A stretch of 64,000 bases of DNA from Tianweitania sp. UT-5YL-CI-8 (lineage in GTDB: Bacteria; Pseudomonadota; Alphaproteobacteria; Rhizobiales; Rhizobiaceae): positions 62,001 to 126,000 of the forward strand of contig NZ_JASCRR010000010.1 in assembly GCF_030010215.1 (NCBI RefSeq). The letters run 5' to 3'. The notes beneath the pieces are model-generated. The model saw only the letters and a program-made list of their open reading frames with translations. It was not told the origin of the DNA and did no database searches. The translations under genes and the position numbers were made by a program. Position 1 is the stretch's first letter. Every line of letters starts with the position of its first letter. Shown here piece by piece: positions 55,996-64,000 of the stretch.

Positions 55996-57933
55996 TCAGA
56001 ATGACTGGCCTATGCCGGCATAAATGCCATAGTCGGGGTCATGCGGTTCGGGATTGAGCGGCATCGCGACATCGACGCGAAGCGGCCCGAAAGGTGTGAG
56101 ATAGCGCAGGCCCACGCCTGCGCCCACCTTCAAATTGGAAAAGTCCGGAAACTGCTCTTCGGAGACCGCACCCGCATCGATGAAGGGCACCACGCCGATC
56201 GTATCGGTTACCTGGGCGCGGACCTCAACGGAGCCTTCCAGCAAGGACAGACCGCCGAGCGGCGTTCCGTCGGCATTGCGCGGCCCGATGCCCTGATAGG
56301 CATAGCCGCGCACCGAGCCGCCGCCGCCTGCGTAGAAGCGTCTGTCGGCCGGCACGTCCTCGATGCTTGCGCCGACCACCGACCCCGCATTGATGCGGCC
56401 GGCGATGATATATTTCGCGTCTTCGTCGATGGCATAATAGGTCGACGCCTCACCGCGCACCTTTGCAAAGGCCTTGTTGTTTTCGATGTCGTAGGTCGGC
56501 TCGATATAGGCGAGCGCGCGCCACCCCGTCGTCGGGTTCAACTTGTCGTCGCGATTGTCGAACTGGTACTGCAAGGGCACGCTGGCCAGCAGATATTCCT
56601 TGCCGTCCGGATTGAAGGCGTCGCTCACATCGGCATATTCCAGCGAAAACTCGGCCGAGACCTGCTGCGTCTTGGTCAGGTCGTAGGAGAGGCCCACGCC
56701 GCCCTTCACCGAAAAGCGGTCATAGGCGTCGGGATGCTCTAAGACGGTCTTCAGGTTCGAGAAGAACTTCGAGTTCGGCCCGACGACGCCCGGCTTCTCG
56801 AACATGATCCCGGCATTGTAATTAAGTTCGCCAAGGTCCTGACTGCCGATACCGCTGATGGAGCCTTCGATACGCAGCTTTTCCGCCCGCCCGAACAGGT
56901 TGCGGTGGCCCCAATAGCCTTCAAGGCCGAGACCGTCGGTGTTGGAGACGGTGGCGCCGGCGCCGAGATAGCGCTGCTTGCGTTCCGTCACCTGGACTTT
57001 CATCGGAATCTGGCCCGCCGCGTTCAACTCGTCGGCCTTGTTGACGGCGACGCTGTTGAACACTTCGAGTGCCAGCAGGCGGTCGCGAGCATCGTCGACT
57101 TCCTCGGGCGAGTAGGTCTGGCCTTCCGGAAGCCCGGTCATATAGGCGGTGAAATCGCGGTCGACGGCTTCCGTGCCTTCCACCGTGGTCGGCCCGTAGC
57201 CGGCGATGGGTCCAGCCGCGACATCCATGGTCACGTCCAGCGTCAGCGTGTTGTGGTCGGCCACGATCTCCCGGCCGGTAATCTCCGCCATCGGACGACC
57301 TTCTTCCTGCAGCGCCCTGACGATGCGCGCTTCTGCCCGAAGAATAGTGTCCGAAGACGCATCGCCCCCCGAGATCAGGCCGTAGTCGGCGCCCATGATC
57401 TTGGCCGCGTCACCCTTGAGCCTGATATCGCCGAGAACGAACCTCGATCCCGGATCGATGCGGATGGAAACGGATATCGGTTGCGGCCCGTTGAACTCAG
57501 CGTCGGGCGGCAGGTCGTCCAGGTCTCGCCCGTCGATGAAGATCGTCACCACGCCGTCATAACGCGCCTTGGAAAACAGGGCCGCCACCAATCGCTCGCG
57601 GTCGCTGCGCGCGCGCGACAAGAGCCCAAGCGATCCCGACACCGGCGTCTCCTGGTCGCTGACAAGCAGCGACGCCGTGGTCATGACCTCGGTCAGTTCT
57701 TCCGTATCAGGGCCGGTGACCTCGAGTGTAGCCGCATAGCGCAGCGGGTCGACAATATCGGTCGTCTCTTCTTCAGCGGAGCCCCAAAGACGGATGCCGA
57801 AGATTTCGAACGCCATGGCTTGATGGGTCTGGATCGCCACCAGAGATGCGGAAATGAGCAAAGCCGCGGTCGTGCGAACGCGCGCGCGGCCCGCTTTTAC
57901 ACCTCTGATACTCTGCACTCGCACTATCGACAT
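55996..57933 (-). CDS. tamA: Translocation and assembly module subunit TamA
   Basis: TamA is an Omp85-family outer-membrane barrel with periplasmic POTRA domains that pairs with TamB. The 645-residue product has a signal sequence (TTAALLISASLVAIQTHQAMA). POTRA modules span about residues 65-310. A 16-strand barrel carries the Omp85 motif FYAGGGGSVRGYAYQ near residue 535, and the C-terminal phenylalanine (GIYAGIGQSF) is needed for BAM recognition. The ATG at 57933 has only a weak ribosome-binding site, so the exact start is uncertain. The gene sits directly upstream of tamB. Confidence 0.94.
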   Translation of the reverse strand: MSIVRVQSIRGVKAGRARVRTTAALLISASLVAIQTHQAMAFEIFGIRLWGSAEEETTDIVDPLRYAATLEVTGPDTEELTEVMTTASLLVSDQETPVSGSLGLLSRARSDRERLVAALFSKARYDGVVTIFIDGRDLDDLPPDAEFNGPQPISVSIRIDPGSRFVLGDIRLKGDAAKIMGADYGLISGGDASSDTILRAEARIVRALQEEGRPMAEITGREIVADHNTLTLDVTMDVAAGPIAGYGPTTVEGTEAVDRDFTAYMTGLPEGQTYSPEEVDDARDRLLALEVFNSVAVNKADELNAAGQIPMKVQVTERKQRYLGAGATVSNTDGLGLEGYWGHRNLFGRAEKLRIEGSISGIGSQDLGELNYNAGIMFEKPGVVGPNSKFFSNLKTVLEHPDAYDRFSVKGGVGLSYDLTKTQQVSAEFSLEYADVSDAFNPDGKEYLLASVPLQYQFDNRDDKLNPTTGWRALAYIEPTYDIENNKAFAKVRGEASTYYAIDEDAKYIIAGRINAGSVVGASIEDVPADRRFYAGGGGSVRGYAYQGIGPRNADGTPLGGLSLLEGSVEVRAQVTDTIGVVPFIDAGAVSEEQFPDFSNLKVGAGVGLRYLTPFGPLRVDVAMPLNPEPHDPDYGIYAGIGQSF

Positions 57934-58231
57934 CAGGTCAAGTTATGGTCCAAACCTAAAATTGGAATAAACATTTTAGCCTTTCGTCAAGCATATCAAT
58001 CGATCTGCTGAGATTTCGCGAAAGCTTCCAGAGGCCGCCTTGCGCGAAATCCTGCTGAAACATTCGTTTGGCAAAAAGCACGCCATCATTCCGAAATGCG
58101 GAATAACATGGGCACGCTCGAAGACAAGCACGTCTTCTTGGCTGGGGATAGGGTTTCTCCCCCATGCGGCCATATTGACACGGTATAAGACAAGCGGAAC
58201 ATGCAGGATTCTGCGTGGATGGGAGGGGACG

Positions 58232-61200
58232 ATGAAGTTGTTCAAGACCTTGTTGGCGACGGCGTTGTTTGCCGCCCTGTTCTCTTCCGGCGCGCTGGCG
58301 CAGTCGGCGGAACCGCGCATGGTGGTGACCACCGAAAACAGCGATTACTTCGGCTTCGACCTCAGATCCGAACAGAACGTCACGCTCGACCAGTGCAAGA
58401 CCTCATGTCTCGGCGACACACAATGCCGCTCGTTTACCTATAACACCAAAGCCAAGTGGTGTTTCCTCAAATCGGATTTCGCAACGATAAAGCCGTTCAA
58501 CGGCGCGGTCGCCGGCAAGGTCGTTGCCTTCAACAGCCAGCCCGACATCGGCGCGCCCGCTGCTCTCAGCTTCGTGCCGTCATGGATGGTGGACGAGTCC
58601 CGCATGTATCGCGCCAGCCTGACCAACGGCTCCGTCGCGGTGGGCGCGGAAGGCCTTGGCGGCCTGACGCAGGCCGGCGACGACGCCATGCGCACCGCCG
58701 ATCCTCGTACGGCGATGGGAAAATTCATCTCGGCAATCGCCATTCAGCCCGACGACGGCACGCTGTGGATGAAGCTTGCCCGGTCCATCATGGCGACATC
58801 CCCGGCCAACTCCCCGGAGCGTGTGCAATTCCAACGCGACGGGTCGTCGGCCGCCTACAACGCCTATCTCCTGCTGCGCACCGCCGAGACCCGCGCCGAA
58901 GCGCTTGCCGTCCTGGCCGAGACGCTCGACAAACGCGAGCTGTTCCGCCCTGCCCTGCAGGCCTATGAGGCGAGCCTGTCTTTTGCCAACGATGCCAGTG
59001 TCCGCGCAGCCTATGAAGATCTGAAGGCGCGCAAGGGCTTCCGCATCGTCGACCACAGCATCGATGCCGACACCGCCTCACCGCGAGTCTGCGCCCAGTT
59101 CTCAGAGCAATTGGTCAAGACCGGCGTCGACTACGCGCCTTTCGTCACGGTGGATGACGCAGCACCCAAGGGCGTCGAGGCTAAGGACCAGCAGCTTTGC
59201 GTCGACGGGCTCGAGCATGGCAAGTATTATCGCGTCGCCTTCCGCGCCGGTCTGCCGGCCGCCGTCGGCGAGGTGCTGACCGCGCCGATCGTGCTCAGCG
59301 TCTATGTTCAGGACCGCGCCCAGACCGTACGCTTTACCGGCGATGCCTTCGTGCTGCCGTCGCATGCCCGCCGTGGCATCCCCGTCGTCAGCATCAATAT
59401 GGAAGCGGCCGACCTGAAGGTGTTCCGCATCGGCGACCGCTCGCTTGCGCAGCTCCTGTCGGGCTACCAGTTCCTGCGCCAGCTCGATTCCTACGATCTC
59501 GACAGCATCCGCGACCAGATGGGCGAACCCGTCTGGCAGGGCGAGATGGAGATCGCCAACCAGCTCAACAAGGAAGTCACCACGAGTTTCCCGGTTGACG
59601 AAGCGCTGCCGAACCGCAAGCCAGGCGTCTACGTGCTGACCGCGCAGCCCCTGAACGACCGTTCCGACAATTGGGATTCGCGTGCCACGCAGTGGTTCGT
59701 CGTTTCCGACATCGGCCTGACCACCTATACTGGGCAGGACGGGCTGCATGTCTTCGCCCGCTCGCTCGGCTCGGCCAAGCCGCTCGCCAATGTCGAACTG
59801 ACGCTTTTAGCCCGCAACAACGAGATCCTCGGCACTGCCACCACCGACGCCGAAGGCCGCGCCACGCTGACGGCCGGTCTCGTTCGCGGCGAAGGCGGCA
59901 TGGCGCCGGCAGCGCTGATGGCCAGCGGGGCGGCTGACGATTTCGTCTTCCTCGATATGACCCGCGCCGGCTTCGACCTGTCCGACCGTGGCGTCACCGG
60001 CCGCGCTTCGCCCGCTGCGCTCGACGTCTATGCCTGGACCGAGCGCGGCATCTACCGCGCCGGCGAGACGGTGCATGCCGCAGCCCTTGCCCGCGACAGC
60101 GCCGTCGACGCGGTCGAGAACCTGCCGCTGACCTTCATCTTCTCGCGTCCCGACGGTGTGGAAGACCGCCGCATCGTCACCGACGGCACGGCCGCCGGCG
60201 GTCATGCCGCGCAGCTTGCGCTGTCCAGCTCGGCCATGCGCGGCACTTGGAGCTTCAGCATCTACACCGATCCCAAGCAGCCGGCCGTCGCCAGCCGCAA
60301 CTTCCTGGTCGAGGACTTCGTGCCCGACCGCATCGAATTCGACATGACCGCCGACCGCAAGGAAATGGCTGCCGGCGACACCGCCAATATCGAGGTCGAC
60401 GGCCGCTTCCTCTATGGGGCACCTGCCGCAGGGCTTGCGCTGGAAGGCGAAATCGCGCTGACCACATCGCGCCAGTGGGACAGCTTTAAAGGCTATTATT
60501 TCGGCCTCGCCGACGAGCAGCAGGGCGACGCCACGCGCATTCCGCTGGAAGACCTGCCTGTGATCGGCGACGACGGCAAGGCGACGTTCCCCGTCACTCT
60601 CGACCAACTGCCCTCAACCACCCGGCTGGTGAATGCCGGCGTGACGGTGCGGATGCGCGAGGGCGGCGGCCGAGCCGTCGAGCGCTCCCTGAACATCTCC
60701 ATCCGGCCCAAGACCACCGCCATCGGCATCCGCCCCGATTTTTCGGGCGACGAGGTTCCGCAAGGCGGTATCGCCAAGTTCAGCCTGCTCGCCGCCGACC
60801 CGTCAGCCGTCCGCCAGGCATTGCAGGGCGCGCAATGGTCGCTGGTCAAGGTCGAGCGTAACTATCAATGGTATCGCTCGGGCAGCAGCTGGAACTATGA
60901 GCCGATAACCCAGACCAAATCGGTCGCCAGCGGCGCGGTCGATATCGCCGAAGATGGCGACGCAACCATCAGCATGCCGGTCGACTGGGGCCGTTACCGT
61001 CTTCAGGTTGAAACTGCCGATCCGGAAGGCCCCGTTTCGAGCTATGAGTTCGATGCCGGCTGGTACGTCTCCGCCACCTCGACCGAAACGCCGGACGGGC
61101 TGGAAATCGCTCTCGACAAGGAGAGCTATACGATTGGCGACGTGGCCAAGCTGAAGGTGTCGCCGCGCTTTGCCGGCGAGCTTCTCGTCACCATCGGTTC

Positions 61201-63700
61201 CGAAACGCTGCTCAAAACCGTGACGGCTGCCGTGCCGGAAGGCGGCAGCACCGTCGACATCGCCGTCGGCGAGGATTGGGGTGCAGGCACCTATGTGACG
61301 GCCACGCTGTTCCGTCCCGGCGACGCGCGCGAATCCCGCATGCCGGGCCGCGCCATCGGCCTGAAATGGCTCAAGATCGACCCCGGCGCCCGCAAGCTCG
61401 ATGTGTCGATGACGCCGCCCGAAAAATCCGAGCCGCGCCGGATGCTGCCGATCCCCGTCTCCGTCACCGGAGCGAAGGCTGGCGAAAAAGCCTATGTCAT
61501 GGTCGCAGCCGTCGATGTCGGCATCCTGAACCTGACGAAATACACCGCGCCCGATCCGGAGGAGTGGTTCTTCGGCCAGCGCATGCTGGGGCTCGAACTG
61601 CGCGACCTCTATGGCCGGCTGATCGACGGCTCGCTAGGCGCGACCGGCAAGCTGCGCACCGGCGGCGACGGCGGGGCGGTCACCGCCCAAGGCAACCCGC
61701 CGACCGAAAAGCTCGTCGCCTTCTTCTCCGGCATCGTCGAACTCGATGCCGAGGGCAAGGCGGTGGTCTCCTTCGACATCCCGCAGTTCAACGGCACTGT
61801 CCGCATCATGACCGTGGCCTGGACCAAGACCGCCGTCGGCCACGCCTCGACCGATGTCATCGTCCGCGATGCTGTGGTCATCACCGCCGGCCTGCCGCGC
61901 TTCATGGCGCCCGGCGACGCCAGCACCATGCGGCTCGACGTGGCCAACACCGACGCTCCAGACGGCGACTATGCGCTCGCCATCGAGACCGGCGGCGGCC
62001 TGACCGTCAGCGACGTGCCGGCCACGATCCACCTGACCGCCGGCAAGCGCGAAACGCTGACCGTGCCGCTGAACGCGCAGGCTGCCGGAACCGGCGGCAT
62101 CACCGTGCGCCTCACCCATCCCGACGGCCTCAGCGTGGAGCAGAACCTGTCGCTTCCCGTCCGCCCCGGCCAGCTTCCGATCACCACGCGCATGGTCGTC
62201 GACCTCGCCGGCAATGGCGGGGCGCTGCGGGTCGACAAGGAACTGCTCGCCGCCAGCATCCTGGAAGATGCCTCGGTCAGTGTCGGTGTCTCGCAGACCT
62301 CTGCTTTCGACGTGCCGTCGCTGCTGATGAGCCTCGACCGCTACCCCTATGGCTGCGCCGAGCAGACCACCAGCCGTGCGCTGCCATTGCTCTATGTCAG
62401 CGAACTGTCCGTCGAATCGGGCATGGCTGCGGATCCCGACCTGCGCGACCGTGTGCAGAAGGCGATCTATCGCCTGATGAACTATCAGTCGTCAGCCGGC
62501 AGCTTCGGCCTCTGGAGCCCCGGCTCCGGCGACCTCTGGCTGGACTCCTACGTCACCGACTTCCTGACCCGCGCCCGCGAACAGAAATACGACGTGCCCG
62601 AAGGCGCGATGATGCAGGCGCTCAGCAACCTGCAGAACTCGCTCTCCTATGACATCGATGTCGAGGATCGCGGCAGCGAGATCGGCTATGCGCTCTATGT
62701 GCTCGCCCGCAACAAGAAGGCCTCGGTCGGCGACCTGCGCTATTATGTCGACACCAAGCTCGAAGCTTTCTCCAGCCCGATGGCAGTGGCGCAACTCGGC
62801 GCGGCGCTCGCGCTCTACGGCGATGCGCAGCGGTCGCAGCAGGCCTTTTCGGCGGCGCTTCGTCTGGTGAAGTCGAACACGGCGCATGACTGGAACCGCA
62901 GCGACTACGGTTCGCGCCTGCGCGACGGTTCGTCGGTTCTCGCGCTCGCCGCGGAAAGCAAGCCCGTGCCGCCGATCATCCCCGAACTGGTGAAACTCGT
63001 CTCCGCCGAACGGGCGAAAACCCGCTGGACCAGCACACAGGACGACGCCTGGATGCTGCTTGCGGCACGCGCGCTCAAGGCCGGCAACGACGCAATCGCG
63101 CTGACCGTCAATGGCAGCGCGCATAAAGGCGCCTATGCGCAGGAAGTGAGCGGTGCGGAGCTGTCGAACGAACCGATCACCGTGACCAATACCGGGCGCG
63201 ACGCGCTGCAGGCTGTGGTGACAACGGTAGCCGCGCCGGTCGAACCGCTGCCGGCCGGCGGCGACGGCTTCACCATCCAGCGTACCTATTACAGCATGGA
63301 TGGCGAGGAGGCGAACGTCACCCAGGCCGCCCAGAACGAGCGGTTCCTGGTGGTGCTCAAAGTCACCGAGTTGCATGACTGGCCGTCGCGGCTCCTGGTG
63401 ACGGACATGCTTCCGGCCGGCTTCGAGATCGACAACCCCTCGCTCGTCTCGAGCGCTGATCTGTCGAATTTCGACTGGCTGGCGCCAACGGAAGCTGCCC
63501 ATCTCGAGTTCCGCAACGACCGTTTTGTCGCGGCCCTCGACCAGGGCGAAGGGTCGGACTCCGAATTTACGCTTGCTTATGTGGTACGTGCCGTTACGCC
63601 GGGCATCTACACCCATCCGGCCGCGCAGGTGGAGGACATGTATCGTCCTCAGTTTTCTGCCCGCACCGCCACCGGCATGATGGAGGTGACCGAGCCGTGA
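58232..63700 (+). CDS. Bacterial alpha-2-macroglobulin with N-terminal PAN/apple domain
   Basis: This is a large periplasmic protein predicted to trap proteases that enter through a damaged envelope. The 1822-residue product has a signal peptide cut after SSGALA, without a lipobox. A PAN/apple-like domain follows at about residues 35-90 (four cysteines in LDQCKTSCLGDTQCRSF and KWCFLKSD), then macroglobulin MG domains. The thioester motif GCAEQ (Cys1375, Gln1378) lies in a helical thioester domain. A C-terminal receptor-binding-like domain ends near VVRAVTPGIY. The ATG at 58232 with GGAGGGGA before it was chosen over an ORF start at 58040. It precedes pbpC, the usual partner. Confidence 0.93.
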   Translation: MKLFKTLLATALFAALFSSGALAQSAEPRMVVTTENSDYFGFDLRSEQNVTLDQCKTSCLGDTQCRSFTYNTKAKWCFLKSDFATIKPFNGAVAGKVVAFNSQPDIGAPAALSFVPSWMVDESRMYRASLTNGSVAVGAEGLGGLTQAGDDAMRTADPRTAMGKFISAIAIQPDDGTLWMKLARSIMATSPANSPERVQFQRDGSSAAYNAYLLLRTAETRAEALAVLAETLDKRELFRPALQAYEASLSFANDASVRAAYEDLKARKGFRIVDHSIDADTASPRVCAQFSEQLVKTGVDYAPFVTVDDAAPKGVEAKDQQLCVDGLEHGKYYRVAFRAGLPAAVGEVLTAPIVLSVYVQDRAQTVRFTGDAFVLPSHARRGIPVVSINMEAADLKVFRIGDRSLAQLLSGYQFLRQLDSYDLDSIRDQMGEPVWQGEMEIANQLNKEVTTSFPVDEALPNRKPGVYVLTAQPLNDRSDNWDSRATQWFVVSDIGLTTYTGQDGLHVFARSLGSAKPLANVELTLLARNNEILGTATTDAEGRATLTAGLVRGEGGMAPAALMASGAADDFVFLDMTRAGFDLSDRGVTGRASPAALDVYAWTERGIYRAGETVHAAALARDSAVDAVENLPLTFIFSRPDGVEDRRIVTDGTAAGGHAAQLALSSSAMRGTWSFSIYTDPKQPAVASRNFLVEDFVPDRIEFDMTADRKEMAAGDTANIEVDGRFLYGAPAAGLALEGEIALTTSRQWDSFKGYYFGLADEQQGDATRIPLEDLPVIGDDGKATFPVTLDQLPSTTRLVNAGVTVRMREGGGRAVERSLNISIRPKTTAIGIRPDFSGDEVPQGGIAKFSLLAADPSAVRQALQGAQWSLVKVERNYQWYRSGSSWNYEPITQTKSVASGAVDIAEDGDATISMPVDWGRYRLQVETADPEGPVSSYEFDAGWYVSATSTETPDGLEIALDKESYTIGDVAKLKVSPRFAGELLVTIGSETLLKTVTAAVPEGGSTVDIAVGEDWGAGTYVTATLFRPGDARESRMPGRAIGLKWLKIDPGARKLDVSMTPPEKSEPRRMLPIPVSVTGAKAGEKAYVMVAAVDVGILNLTKYTAPDPEEWFFGQRMLGLELRDLYGRLIDGSLGATGKLRTGGDGGAVTAQGNPPTEKLVAFFSGIVELDAEGKAVVSFDIPQFNGTVRIMTVAWTKTAVGHASTDVIVRDAVVITAGLPRFMAPGDASTMRLDVANTDAPDGDYALAIETGGGLTVSDVPATIHLTAGKRETLTVPLNAQAAGTGGITVRLTHPDGLSVEQNLSLPVRPGQLPITTRMVVDLAGNGGALRVDKELLAASILEDASVSVGVSQTSAFDVPSLLMSLDRYPYGCAEQTTSRALPLLYVSELSVESGMAADPDLRDRVQKAIYRLMNYQSSAGSFGLWSPGSGDLWLDSYVTDFLTRAREQKYDVPEGAMMQALSNLQNSLSYDIDVEDRGSEIGYALYVLARNKKASVGDLRYYVDTKLEAFSSPMAVAQLGAALALYGDAQRSQQAFSAALRLVKSNTAHDWNRSDYGSRLRDGSSVLALAAESKPVPPIIPELVKLVSAERAKTRWTSTQDDAWMLLAARALKAGNDAIALTVNGSAHKGAYAQEVSGAELSNEPITVTNTGRDALQAVVTTVAAPVEPLPAGGDGFTIQRTYYSMDGEEANVTQAAQNERFLVVLKVTELHDWPSRLLVTDMLPAGFEIDNPSLVSSADLSNFDWLAPTEAAHLEFRNDRFVAALDQGEGSDSEFTLAYVVRAVTPGIYTHPAAQVEDMYRPQFSARTATGMMEVTEP

Positions 63701-63728
63701 GCGGGATCGGTAGCTTGAAATGAAGCTG

Positions 63729-63869
63729 ACCCCCACCCTTAGTCCCTCCCCACAAGGGGGAGGGAAATGGCTCCAAGATTACCTATGGCCGAGCTCGGAC
63801 CACAAAGGCTCTGAATGGCACCCCCAGAGATCCCCCTCCCCGTTGTGGGGAGGGGTTAGGGGTGGGGGT
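63729..63869. mobile_element. MITE-like inverted repeat between the macroglobulin and pbpC genes
   Basis: The arm 63729-63765 (ACCCCCACCC...) and its inverse 63831-63869 match over about 37-39 bases, each containing a CCCTCCCCAC-type hairpin. The 65-bp interior shows no gene. Sequence differs from the repeats at 43.7 and 47.2 kb, but the architecture is alike. Its right end lies 8 bases before the pbpC ATG and its G-run may serve as ribosome-binding sequence. Confidence 0.75.
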
Positions 63870-63877
63870 ATTCAGTC

Positions 63878-64000
63878 ATGTCGAGACTGAAATCCGTTTC
63901 CGTGAGGCTACCCGGTCCTGCCCGATGGCTTGCCATCTCGGCCGGATCGGTCGCGGTGGTTGCAGCACTATCCGTCGGCGGCTTCTTCGCGCTCGATGCC
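63878..64000 (+). CDS. pbpC: Penicillin-binding protein 1C, N-terminal part (cut by window edge)
   Basis: The 41 codons present encode MSRLKSVSVRLPGPARW and a membrane anchor (ISAGSVAVVAALSVGGFFAL), and run off the right edge. Identity as PbpC is inferred mainly from position, because the alpha-2-macroglobulin gene of Gram-negative bacteria is commonly followed by pbpC, which encodes a bifunctional murein synthase thought to act in wall repair. The sequence seen fits the cytoplasmic tail and anchor but carries no catalytic motif. Confidence 0.6.
   Translation, partial: MSRLKSVSVRLPGPARWLAISAGSVAVVAALSVGGFFALDA

Noticed and set aside
61276-62652. 458-codon plus-strand frame inside the macroglobulin gene
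   Set aside because: It is a frame-shifted shadow of very arginine-rich composition; the macroglobulin frame has the thioester motif in this stretch.
62492-63736. 414-codon minus-strand frame opposite the macroglobulin end
   Set aside because: No domain, high Arg/His/Gly content, and complete overlap with a well-supported gene.

Overview
The window looks like chromosomal DNA of a Rhizobiales alphaproteobacterium, most like Mesorhizobium and its relatives in Phyllobacteriaceae. The grounds are a high-GC sequence, an alphaproteobacterial RNase P RNA, GANTC-rich regulatory DNA, the SahR-metF and RutR-pyrimidine arrangements, and GC-rich palindromic intergenic repeats of the rhizobial kind. This assignment is inference from gene content; no database was searched.

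Region 1 (1-17670, all minus strand) is an almost complete division and cell wall cluster: mraZ-rsmH-ftsL-ftsI-murE-murF-mraY-murD-ftsW-murG-murC-murB, then a regulatory gap, then ddlB-ftsQ-ftsA-ftsZ, with ftsZ cut by the window edge. Most genes overlap by 1-4 bases or are separated by less than 25. Two control points are visible. A 10-bp-periodic array of four TGGG/CGGG boxes, the known MraZ operator pattern, overlaps a promoter-like sequence upstream of mraZ. Seven GANTC sites (CcrM methylation sites) lie within 140 bp between murB and ddlB.

Region 2 (17890-26475) holds rnpB with its promoter and many murein-acting proteins: a soluble lytic transglycosylase, an AmiD-like amidase, a GH25 lysozyme-like lipoprotein and an MltB-like transglycosylase. 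With them are a DjlA-like co-chaperone, a small lipoprotein, a fold-type III PLP decarboxylase, an EamA transporter, an EamA remnant, and a 28-residue membrane microprotein too short for usual gene calling.

Region 3 (26494-40578) contains the SahR-metF methionine operon facing a trmO-DUF2293 pair, a MOSC protein, a FabH-like ketosynthase, a Tam-like methyltransferase, EttA, a first THI5-type ABC importer, an alpha/beta hydrolase, a ThDP enzyme, and a ParDE-type toxin-antitoxin pair.

Region 4 (40607-50864) is a putative RutR-controlled reductive pyrimidine degradation locus. It has a second THI5-type ABC importer, a cupin, dihydropyrimidinase, N-carbamoyl-beta-alanine amidohydrolase, an omega-aminotransferase and RutR, with a near-consensus RutR operator. 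The first enzyme, dihydropyrimidine dehydrogenase, is not in the window. Two paired-palindrome elements interrupt this locus. One abuts an intact DUF559 nuclease-like gene. The other encloses what looks like a shrunken remnant of such a gene.

Region 5 (50889-64000) encodes the envelope: tamA-tamB on the minus strand, with a recent-looking 103-residue tandem repeat in TamB, and a periplasmic alpha-2-macroglobulin followed by pbpC on the plus strand. A third paired-palindrome element sits between the last two genes.

The most unusual signals are the DUF559/palindrome element pair, the GANTC cluster before ddlB-ftsQAZ, the TamB tandem array and the 28-residue microprotein.
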